Assembly (NCBI RefSeq): GCF_026151205.1
Contig: NC_087081.1
Location: 2,733,246-2,797,245 of the forward strand
Source of the DNA: Bolinopsis microptera
Taxonomy: Eukaryota; Ctenophora; Tentaculata; Lobata; Bolinopsidae
Length of the DNA stretch: 64,000 bases
Reading direction: 5' to 3'
The position numbers and the translations under genes were made by a program. Positions 25,816-36,306 of the stretch are shown in pieces. The notes under the pieces are model-generated. The model had not been told where the DNA came from and ran no database searches. It was given only the letters and a program-made list of their open reading frames with translations. Numbering within the stretch: the first letter of the stretch is position 1; the number at the start of each line of letters is the position of its first letter.

Positions 25816-25995
25816 CAGTTAAACCCCGATTTACCGCGCCTTGATTTACTGCAAACCCCGATATATCTCCTTTCCCCCAAATATAGCTTAACATGTATAA
25901 TGTAAACAAACAAAACCACGATTTACCACGAACCCCGATTTACCGCGGATGTTTCCTTTCCCCAAAACTTCGCGGTAAATCGGGGTTTTACCATG
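25816..25995. mobile_element. 180-bp TIR element, pogo/Tc1-like MITE candidate
   Basis: The left end CAGTTAAACCCCGATTTACC and the inverted right end (reading GTAAAACCCCGATTTACC inward) form terminal inverted repeats of about 20 bp. Further internal copies of CCCCGATTTACC are present. TA dinucleotides flank both ends (25814-25815 and 25996-25997), as expected for Tc1/mariner/pogo target duplications. It is too short for any transposase. Confidence 0.6.
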
Positions 25996-26102
25996 TACCA
26001 TTAACAAAACTGCAATGAATTCACAATTTGTATAAGTTCATTGTTGGTCACTATCATAGTCCCGAATAAAATGACGTTAGTTAAAGCACGCCTCATGAGA
26101 TA

Positions 26103-26130
26103 CCCCCCCCCCCCCCCCCCCCCCCCCCCC
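26103..26130. repeat. Poly(C)28 tract
   Basis: An uninterrupted run of 28 C. Confidence 0.9.
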
Positions 26131-28590
26131 TCTTACAAAACCATAAAAACCAAAGTCACGTGATCAGATACCGTAATCCAGTAGAACCCTCATGGTAGCG
26201 ACTAAGTGACTTGAGATCAAAGATTTGGAGAATCCGGAGACAGATCTGTGATTTTATGATGGACGATTAATCGAATGAATAAATGGAGGAAAAGCTCAAA
26301 GAAATGGAGCTTTATCCAATTTATTTGGGGAGAGGAATTATTAAGGAATTATGTCAAAAATATGTCAGATCATGTAGATATTAAAGGCCAGTTTTGGTCT
26401 TTGAGTGATTGATTATCAATCGAAAGTAATACAAGTGAAAGAAGCACATACTGCTAGAAGTAGAAGACAGCTCAAATAATATCAGCAGCATTGGCCAAGA
26501 AGGAAATAGGTAACTTGAAAGTGTAGATCTTAAAAGCTGCAGAACGTTTTAAAATTTGATAAGTGGCGGAGAGTGAATCACGCCTGCATTAAAATTAGAG
26601 GCTACTTATTTTTAAACTTTATAAAGGTCTGTGGTATCTATGTAGATTTCTCAAACATATATTGAGGTACAAACATAATTTGTTCCGATGTATCAGTGAT
26701 TAATTAAGATACTGTTAAGTACTAACTAAAATCACAGAAGAAAAAACCAAATACAGTTAAATCTATAGCAATAATAAAATCTAGGAATATAAAAGAAAAT
26801 ATTGAGTCCAATAAAACGGTTTGTGCCGTTCAGTGTTGGGGGTGTTTAAAATAACATAAATAATAAATAACATAAATAATAAATAATATTCGACGGGGTT
26901 AACTCATTTTCTCCACAAACAAATTACGCGTTGGCTTACATTTGTCATGACAAATTCTGTGAACTAGAGGTCCAAGACTACATAATATATAAATACGATG
27001 AGGCAATATACTGAATATAGTAAAAAGGGTATATGAATAGGTCTCTATCAAATGAATCATGCTGAAAATTAGGCGGCCTTTTGTCGGTTCAACTATAACC
27101 TTATTCAAACGTCACTATGAATTTGGTTACAGATTTAGTTACTGGCCAAACATCCATTAAAGCACGCTCAAATCAGGACAGTAAAGGTGTATTGCAATTA
27201 ACCAAGCTGTTTAGATAGCTTGCATAGTTGGACAAATTGCATCGGGTCATCCGTGAAGCATCAAACTTCGAATAGGCCAAAAGTATCCATTAGTCAATTA
27301 AACTTAGAAACTGTAATTCTATACATCTGAAATTTAACCTCAAGTCTCAATTTGTCCATTGTGTGACTATGCGAAACAAAAGAGAAAACTTACAATATAT
27401 AGCCTCCCCACAATAGTGGAGACACATTCTCAGACACCTGGTTCTGGTGGTATGCTTATCATATTACATTCTGGAATAGGTCAGAATTGTCAGGATGTTC
27501 AAGGAACAGCCTGACAATTAAAACGATGAAACTCTGCCGAGAATGCTGTTTGGGGATGATCTGTTTGGGCTTGATTAATGAACGTCAAGATCATGGCTTT
27601 CTTCTCGATGCTTCCACGGCTTATGATGTGAGGAGTGGCCTGACGTCATGTTTATAATTCTTACGAAAAGTTTGTTGAACTGGCATTTAAATCGATTCTA
27701 AAGCAGTGATTTTGGTCGATAGAGCAGAGCTAGGTACTATGTTGGCCAAGAAGACATGATTGAATTGGGTAAAGTATGAGAGTCAAACTGAACAAGGAAT
27801 GAAGGAATGCAGAACTGTTTACCCTAGAACTAATTGGCCACGTACGCCTCTGCAGTCAACATCTGGCAGTGATAGCAAAGTATGATAGACGACCCGATAT
27901 TTGAACAGCTTTATAGTGGCATATTATAGCATGCTTTTCATGAATAAGACCATCTTATGCCCGAAAAAATGCGGATATGCATGTAAACCTTCTACAGGAT
28001 GCCACCAAAGTCATGACAAATGCATATGAAATTCTGGGAACTGTTTGTTGGGGTGTAGAAATTGTGGAAAAACAAACCGGAATATCTTTGATATTTACTT
28101 AAAATGCTTCATATTTAGGATGCTAAAATAAATTGAATTATTACGTGAGACAAAACAGCTTGACCACCCAAGTTAAAATTAAATAGGCCCACCATATAAC
28201 AAGACATTCCGTCAAAGACGAAGAATAGTTCTCGAGAGCTTATTTAGCATGGTTAATTTCTAACTTGCACATCTAGTTAGCATTCATGTCTCTGTGACAG
28301 TATTTATAATAGGTTATATTTTATCTTTTAATATATTGCCTGATTAATAACCACATTTATCTTTTATCAATCATATAATAAAGGTTAGGAGCTATTAAGT
28401 GTTTTGCGCTAATTTTTTACATCAATTTTGTATCTATAATAATATATATTTGAAGTAAACATTGGCCAGTAAGCAAAGCTGGTCCCCAATCAAAAACATA
28501 ACTTGGTAACTTTTATTCGACAAAATCCCAGGCCCTGTGAATTATACCAGGTACAGGGGTGAGGATTAGAGTGAGTCACTGTCAGAGAAG
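26131..28590. other. Intergenic, nothing recognised
   Basis: AT-rich sequence with a short AATAAATAACATA duplication near 26850-26890. No supported gene or RNA. Confidence 0.5.
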
Positions 28591-28594
28591 GACA

Positions 28595-28845
28595 CAGAAT
28601 GTTACCACTACTTATCATTGTACTGGTAGACAGAGCGTAATCACGTGACGTAGCGTGATCGCGTGACGTAGTGTGATCACGTGACGTAGCGTGATCACGT
28701 GACGTAGCGTGATCACGTGACGTAGCGTGATCACGTGACGTAGCGTGATCACGTGACGTAGCGTGATCACGTGACGTAGCGTGATCACGTGACGTAACGT
28801 TACAACAGAATGTTACCACTACTCATTGTACTGGTGGATAGAGCT
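28595..28845. repeat. E-box/CRE minisatellite bounded by a direct repeat
   Basis: Nine 18-bp units (consensus GCGTGATCACGTGACGTA) fill 28635-28796. Nearly every unit carries an E-box CACGTG overlapping a CRE-like TGACGTA, within the palindrome GATCACGTGAC. An imperfect 40-bp direct repeat (ACAGAATGTTACCACTACT to TAGAGC) flanks the array at about 28597-28636 and 28806-28845. The minus-strand ORF across it encodes only a short repeated peptide (TSRDHA). Confidence 0.93.
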
Positions 28846-30299
28846 GTGCTGAAGACGTGTCTAAAACGCAGATCACAGAGGAGCCCCTTGAATAGTAGCT
28901 CATATACGAAGGGCACTAAAGGTAAGATATAACCAACAGTCGAGGAATAAAGGGTCTATCTATTTAGGAATCAGGATAACAACTCCTAAGTCATTCAAGT
29001 AGACTTCACTAAGAAATTAACCGGTTTCTGAACTTTAAATGGTAATCAGGCGACAGGAAAGGCAAAGGATCGGATAGACAATTAATTTGAAACGGTTTAA
29101 TGGCTCCATACATTATAAGATGTAACGTCATCATGAATTAAATTAAAATATTACGGAAATTCTGGTTTAACTTCTGCACAACGACTCAAGAAAACCGGAC
29201 ACAGAGGCGTACTAGAGCACTGAAAATAAAAACACACAAACAAAGAAAAAAGCACGAACGAACGGAAACCAAGTCAACAAATATATTCGGGACTCCGTGT
29301 AATGAAATCCAGCTAATAATCATGTTACCAGGCCTTCCTTGCTCTCCAATTCTTGCCAATCATGACTGGACAAACAACGAGCTGACCCTGACTCTACAAT
29401 CTAATTATAACGATAGCGTAATCTAACTTTCAGGTGCAATGTGGGAACAGTGAAGGTTGTCTATACAGTGTTGACCTGGGTCTGATTGGTTTATTCTCAT
29501 TATTACGGTCAAGCTGTGTGCCTCAAGATAAAGAGAGATGATTCTTTATACAGCAGGCTGCAGGGCCCAGGGGAATGTATCTGGGTGGGAAGGAGACTGG
29601 AATTATTGGAATAGTTGGTAATTTGTCTGTAAATCTTCCTAGCGTAAGGATTGACCACCCTTTTTAACTTTTAGGTAGACAAGTATAATAACTGGACTGT
29701 CATTAAAGCAGTTGTCCCCCCCCCCCCTCCCACCTACGAAGGGGTGTTGCTGCCTACCACCAGACTCACCAGAGCCTCTATCATAATTAATTCGCTATTA
29801 TCGGCCCACGGATGGAAAAAAACATACGCTGGAATCGTTTGAGCTTCCAGAGAGGAATTGTTTTTTAAGCATTCGCCATTCATGACATAGTTGTGACTTG
29901 TGCGTGACCTATTATTGTTCTGACGAAAATAATGACTCTACTGGGGCCCCGGGCCCTGGGTCCTGGGAAAGAGTAATCGGATTGTTACCAGCACCTGACC
30001 TTAACCTTAATGATATGTACCAGTTTTATTGGACTTTCGGCCAGGAATGATAAATGATAGATAAATGGTTAATTCTAGATAATCATGATAATCATGATAA
30101 TTAATAGCATCGATGATTAAAAATCAGTCCCTTATGATACTGCTCTAGTCTAAAAGAGGACCATGACTCGTGACCTTCTTGACCTTCGTGACTACTGATC
30201 CTCTGGCTAATGACTTTCGCGATCTTCTGCTTAAGACTGATATAAAGTTATACAAACGTGATCACGCCTTATTCTGGTCAGTGTTAACTCTTAATAAGA
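28846..30299. other. Intergenic with C12 tract
   Basis: C12 at 29716-29727. A single stray piece of the neighbouring satellite (TACGCTGGAATCGTTTGAGC) lies at about 29825. No gene was recognised. Confidence 0.5.
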
Positions 30300-30870
30300 G
30301 CCCATCTCTACAAGCCCCAATCTAAAAGGAGTAAAGGAGACCGAAGAAAAAAGTTAAAAAATATTATGATCTTCCAAATTAACTACACAATTTGACCGCA
30401 ATTTACAAGAAAAGCAAGGAGATTAATCAAACAGATAGAAAAATACGCTGGAATCGTTCGAGCGTCCATTTCTTTTATCAACAACCCCAATTATCTAAAA
30501 TGATTAAGGAGACCGAAGAAAAAAGTTTTAAAAAAAAAAGATCTTCCAAATTAACTGCACAATTTGATCGTAATTTATTTTTTTTTAAAGCAAGGAGGTA
30601 TATCAAACAAATAGAAAAATACGCTGGAATCGTTTGAGCGTCCATCTCTATTATCAACAACCCCAATTATCTAAAAGGATTAAGGAGACCGAAGAAAAAA
30701 GGTATACAATTTTACCGATCTTCCAAATTTACTACACAATTTGACCGCAATTTACAAGAAAAGCAAGGAGATTAATCAAACAGATAGAAAAATACGCTGG
30801 AATCATTTGAGCTTCCATCTCTATTTTCTTCAACCCCTAATCTAAAAGGATTAAGGAGACCGAATAAAAA
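30300..30870. repeat. Satellite, about 172-bp unit, three-plus copies
   Basis: GGAGACCGAAGAAAAAA recurs at about 30337, 30509, 30684 and 30854, and ATACGCTGGAATC recurs between them. Copies differ by indels and point changes. A partial inverted copy lies inside the LINE fragment at about 31955-32075. Short ORFs in both strands here are repeat-derived. Confidence 0.88.
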
Positions 30871-31615
30871 TGAAATGAAATGAAGTATTTATATCCCGCC
30901 AACATGATTAACCAACAACACAAGGAAGGTGGTTAACCATGTCAGAGCGGCTGACTGCGAGTGATGTGTGCAAATGTGTAAAAGTGGACAAAAGTATAAT
31001 TCATTATAAGGCTAAGGCCTAAGGCAAAATTGAAACATCTTTTATTGTAAACCACATTAGACTAAAAAGAAGCAAAAAATTTGCAAAAATACAGCAACGG
31101 GAATTTTCTAACAAAAGTCAGAACTGACCTGAAAGGTAAGAAATCCTTAAATTAACTAAATCAAACTGTTCTGAAAAAATCCAAAAAATAGTTCACATTT
31201 TTTATCCAAAGGTGACTCATAAACTTAAAGTAACATAAGCTCTAAAAATGATAATTTATATCATTAATAATGACTATATAAAGTGCTGTAATAACGTTAG
31301 TCGTTACTAAGGACCTGCTTCATTTTAGGAAGAGTTCGACCAGAATACCAGATGTTAACAATTAAGAAGTGTAGATTTTTACATAAAATCTCATAATAAT
31401 CGACAGAGGCTCATGAGTTAGGGAATTTAATTAAAAAACTTGTACCATTTTTAGGACCACTATCATCTCCCTTCCTTTAAGGACAGTACGTGACTATCGG
31501 CAATTTGCGCATCACCATTACAATATTTAGAAGCCATAAGTAGTAAGTACACAAATAGACTATTGGAACTTCACTACAGTCTACACAGCTTTGGGGCTAT
31601 GTAATGTGAAATAAA

Positions 31616-32573
31616 GTGCGAATGTTCAATTCGAGGGTGGTCGATGGTCGTGCCATGTGTGTCCGTAATATTCGATTGCTACCACTGACACAATTTCAGA
31701 AAGTTTGGATGAAGAGCAAGATTTCAGTCCAAAGGAAGATCAAAATCTACGAGGCACAAGTAGTCTCTATTCTACTCTACAACTGCAACTCCTGGGCTGC
31801 ACCACTAGCTTCGTTGAATGAACTTGATATTGCTCATCGCAAACACCTCCGAAGAATCCTCAACATCAGATGGCCTACTGGGGTTATTTCTAATGAGGCA
31901 CTCTATGCTCGTTGTTATGTCACTCCCTTGTCTGTGAGAGTCTCTTTCATTTCTATACGGTCTCCTTAATCCTTTTAGATTAGGGGTTGAAGAAAACAGA
32001 GATGGAAGCTCAAATGATTCCAGCGTATTTTTCTATCTGTTTGATATACCTCCTTGCTTTTCTTGTAAATTGCTTTCTAAACTTGATATTGCTCATCGCA
32101 AACACCTCCGAAGAATCCTCAACATCAGATGGCCTACTGGGGTTATTTCTAATGAGGCACTCTATGCTCGTTGTTATGTCACTCCCTTGTCTGTGAGAGT
32201 CTCTAAGTTTCGATGGACAATGTTAGGACATATCTTAAGAGGACAGGAAGACTCACCAGCATACACCTCTATGTTATTTGCTATAAATTCTGATATTTTT
32301 ATGGAAGGGAGACGGGGTAGACCATGTTTAAACTTATTAGATGTTATTAGAAAAGACTTGACTAGTAGAAATCTTGATATTAGACTTAAGAATTTGACTG
32401 ATTTCGAAGACCTTAGATTTTTAGCTTTAGATAGGGAGGAGTGGAAGAATTTAGAAGATGGTTGATGTTTTTGTTTTCTTTTTTATGCGTTTTTGATATC
32501 TATAAGGTGCCTAGGATGCTCTTTTAAAGAGATATTTCGTACTTTGAAAGATTTACTACTACTACTACTACCA
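31616..32573 (+). pseudogene. LINE reverse-transcriptase C-terminal fragment, interrupted
   Basis: Two ORF pieces (31616-31969 and 32070-32465) encode the region after the catalytic domain of a non-LTR retrotransposon reverse transcriptase. Recognisable motifs are ILLYNCNSW, AHRKHLRRILNIRWP, ISNEALYARC and RWTMLGHILR. The first piece is cut off by an inverted fragment of the local 172-bp satellite (about 31955-32075). The second restarts with an exact 125-bp duplicate of the first (31821-31945 = 32080-32204) and runs to a stop at about 32463. A T-rich 3' UTR ends in an (ACT)n tail near 32550-32573, typical of LINEs that end in a short tandem repeat instead of poly(A). No polymerase catalytic core was seen upstream, so the copy is truncated. 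Family assignment within LINEs is uncertain. Confidence 0.8.
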
Positions 32574-33300
32574 CTGACATAGTTTTATCTTGATTAATTA
32601 ATTAATGATTTATGTACACGCAGACGAAATCGTACAGAGACTACGTAATCGTATTACAACCTGACATTAACGGTAGAGAAAATTGTTATCGAGTTCCTAA
32701 GAATTAAAAGCTAAAGTCAGTCCATAAATTAACGATTAACACAACAATTAGAAAATCCAGTTCAGCCTACCATACTCATGATAGTGATACTGCAATTACA
32801 CAAACCGATGAGGAGAAAAACGCCCGATTTTTAAAATGTTTTTCGAAAATCTTCTGCAGTTCGGTTATTTGTTTGCAGATCTCCAGGGAGGAGCTATGGG
32901 AAAGTTTCTGCAGTTACATACGAAGATGTGAGCATGGGTCTGACCAAACAAGATAATACACTAGAAATTAATGTGATTTCATATCCTTTATTAATATTTC
33001 ATAGCAAGTGACGCGTTACGTTCCGTTTAAAATATGGACAGAATATTTCAAATTGAATGAAAGCACGTTTAAAAACCTACACAAAACGAACAAAGCTAAA
33101 GACCAACACGAAATTATTTACACTATCATAAACGCATCACGACATTAAAATTAATTACAATCACAAACCTCACGATTTTAAACCAAATGATCGAACAAAG
33201 TAAAAACCGTAACCCCTCCCGCCCAAACCCCAAACTCTACAGCATTTCTGTCAGGCACTCGATTTGTAGGCGCAGACAATTGACAACAAGCTCATATCTC
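32574..33300. other. Intergenic, nothing recognised
   Basis: No supported gene. Confidence 0.5.
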
Positions 33301-33304
33301 TCGA

Positions 33305-33370
33305 CACCAACTAACCAATCAGAAGGCAGTATCTCCATCACGTGACCACCAAGAGCCGATCAGAAAGTGT
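33305..33370 (+). promoter_or_regulatory. CCAAT/E-box pair (module 7)
   Basis: AACCAATCAG near 33313 and ATCACGTGAC near 33339, then CCGATCAG near 33357. No TATA box was recognised. Confidence 0.3.
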
Positions 33371-34452
33371 CTCTGAAAAGGAGTGATTACCAATTACAAA
33401 CATCTCGGAACGATCCTCAAACTCAGAGTTATTCCGTTGAATTTTGAAGTTCATCTCCACCACCAGCATAGCCGATAAAATGTAACTCATCGAGAGCATA
33501 TGGTTATCGTCACAGCTGACTCATATATGACAATGCTGAGTCGATATAACATATAAAACATAAAATGTCATTTTAATCTATTGTAATTTTTCAACACTCT
33601 GCAGCTTGACACGTACGAGAAGTCATGAAATCAATCTCCTCTTTAGCAACATCATTTTAGGTAAACTAGAGAGTAGGATTTTTGTATAACGCTTTTTTTA
33701 TATATTTTTTTATAGCGCTGTTGTAAGGTTTCTGAAGGGCGTTATTTCGAATTTAATAATTCCGTGATTTCCGACTGTATCTCCAATAAACGCTCTAAAC
33801 TCTAAAGTAGCTTTGATGTTTTTTATAGTGCTCTTGAAATCGTGGACAATTACTAAAGGATACTAAAGAATGGCAAAAGAGCCAAAATACTTTCATGTTC
33901 TCCAGAGTCCAGAGCATACTCACATGATACGCATTCCCACTATTTTTCACATCCAAACATTTTATGGTATTTACTGCTACAATACTAAGATGTTGAGAAT
34001 TGATGGTTGAATTTGTTTCAACTGAACTATATAACCTTGAACTTTATACTTCTACAACTACTATAGAAAATATTAACTTTAAATCAAATAACTATCACTA
34101 TACTATATCCAAGAAAAACTTAAAATTGGAGCTTCTTGAGAAAATTTGAAACAAAACAGAAAAACAGTTCAAGATCGAAAGTAGCCGTCCTCAGTCTGGT
34201 AAAAGTTGTAATTCTTCATATACTCGACCCCTAAATCCAATTATTATTGGCCCCTAATTTTTGGAGGTCCCATTATCCAGATACGACTTAATGCTTCGAC
34301 TTATGCGTCCGCAAACTTTATCCCTTAGTTTTAAGCCATAAAAGCCGAAAGGGGCTGACCAGATTATGATCTAATTAGTGTTCCAACGTTTTCACCAAAC
34401 TAGAAACGCAGCAGCAAGGCGCTTGTGGTGAACACTACGCATATTTACCTGA

Positions 34453-34485
<33 letters not shown>

Positions 34486-35440
34486 CAAGGCGTGTGTACG
34501 TTACTTATTATTTCTTCACAAGTATTTCAATATAAACACGGTGCTTGCTGCTGCTTTTTCCAAACTCGCGAATCTAATTAAGGGCGTGATATATGAGGGA
34601 ACTCTAATTATATCAGATTTTCAGAGTAGTTATTTTACTTGTGATCTGATCGTGCCTACAATTACTAGCTTAAATCTTTTGATATTGAGTCATTGATGAC
34701 TAATGGTCGCCAAACTACAGTCACTCTAAATTTCTGAGCGATTTCCTAGCGACGAACTGCTGAAAGTCTGGATTAAATTGGATTATTTACACCGTTATTT
34801 TAAAACTTGTCAGATCCAAGCATTGCCCTTTGCGTACTTAGTTAATAGCATGTACTAATATTTCATTATTAAATTATTATCGACTTTAAAAGTGTAGTTA
34901 AAAGCAAGTTTTGATAATCACGGCAAAATACTCTAACTGTCCCGTACACACTATTACGAATTTCTCAGAATTCTGCCTGATTTCTGCGAATATAAGTGGA
35001 GCGTGGGCCTCGGATAAAATCGCAGGCCTAGGTCCAAGTTGGTGTTAACTAAATACTTACATAAGATATGTTTCTGAAGGATTACAATAGTCGACAATCC
35101 TTAAATATTGTAAAACTGAGTGCATCATATTCTCAAACCAGTCATCAGATGAGACAGGAAAAAAACAATTCAACGGTTATCAAACTGATACAATTTACTT
35201 CTAGAACAAATAGATAAGCTTATAGAACAGATGAGACAAAGGAAAACGACACGACGTTTATCAAACAGATGCATTACTTCCAGAACAAACAGGTTAACTT
35301 CTAGAACAAGTCACCCGGTACGGGCAAGACAATTGGTCGTAAATCGGCGAGTCAGCTGAACAGCATGCAACAACATGTTGATAGTACGTGCCAAGTTATT
35401 TAGTTATGTAGCCGCCCAGACACACACCTAGACGGTTTAA
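33371..35440. other. Intergenic, poly(C)31
   Basis: C31 at 34454-34484, the longest homopolymer in the window. An imperfect direct repeat with CAGATGAGACA and TTCTAGAACAA pieces lies at about 35145-35310. No gene was recognised. Confidence 0.5.
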
Positions 35441-35444
35441 ATCA

Positions 35445-35725
35445 GTCACGTGACCTCTGTTCTTGTTCCTCATTGGCTGATTACTCACATTCGATGTCTC
35501 TCACTGGGTACTCGAGTATGGCAGTAACAAAGTAATGTAGTCCATAATCTCTTCCCCTCTGGCATGTGACAGTAACGGGCCAATCAGAAGGGTGAAGTAT
35601 AATCACGTGCGCTTCACTGACCAATCATAGCCAACATCAAACCCTCCACCGGCCGGGAAAACTATTGATATCCGGGACAGTAAATATTTGAAGGGTAGAG
35701 AATCGAGGCAGATATAAAGCCCACA
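35445..35725 (+). promoter_or_regulatory. CCAAT/E-box/TATA cluster (module 8)
   Basis: GTCACGTGAC near 35446, an inverted CCAAT box (ATTGGCTGA, 35472), GCCAATCAGAAG near 35579, ATCACGTGCG near 35602, ACCAATCATAG near 35620, and GATATAAAGC near 35711. The sequence downstream (about 35760-35860) is relatively GC-rich, like a transcribed leader, but no coding exon was recognised. Confidence 0.4.
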
Positions 35726-36213
35726 CAATACATTGGCGGGAAATTAGAAGCGCGAGTCAGACCCCCAAAAGGAGCGCGCGCTCTGGACCACAATTTCCTT
35801 GGAGACAAAACAGTGGAGGAGTAAATGTAGGTGGGGAGGCTGCGGTCGAAGTGTGGAGAGGGAGTGACATGTAGCTAGACCCGTTATCTGCTTATCAGAC
35901 CAATTTTGACACCAATCTAGACTACCATTTAGAGGTTGACATCTTATGTCTATTGTTAAATAGTTAATGACTACGAATATTATAGCTTGACGGTATATAC
36001 ACTTTAATGGGATCTAGTTGTGGTCTGGCGAAAGTAACCCTTTTACTGGTTATCTTGAGTTTTGTGGGGAAATCAAGCGACTGATTCAAGCAATTAATTT
36101 GTGATGGAAGTTGGATACAAATAGTTACAGGAGCATGAAGGTTGACCAATGTGAAATGCCGTACTGACTCTAAGGCTGAAAACGTTCGAACTGATAATAA
36201 AGACAGAAGACAA

Positions 36214-36306
36214 GTTCTCAGTTCAAATCACGTGCTCTGTTTTTTAATCACGTGCTCAGTTCGAATCACGTGCTCTGTTTTTTAATCACGTGCTCTGTTT
36301 TTTAAT
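36214..36306. repeat. E-box tandem repeat
   Basis: Four copies of an AATCACGTGCTC unit, joined by AGTT(C/T) or TGTTTTTT spacers. Each carries CACGTG. Confidence 0.85.

Noticed and set aside
28490-28819. 109-codon minus-strand ORF with TSRDHA repeats
   Set aside because: It comes from the 18-bp E-box minisatellite and has no independent coding evidence.
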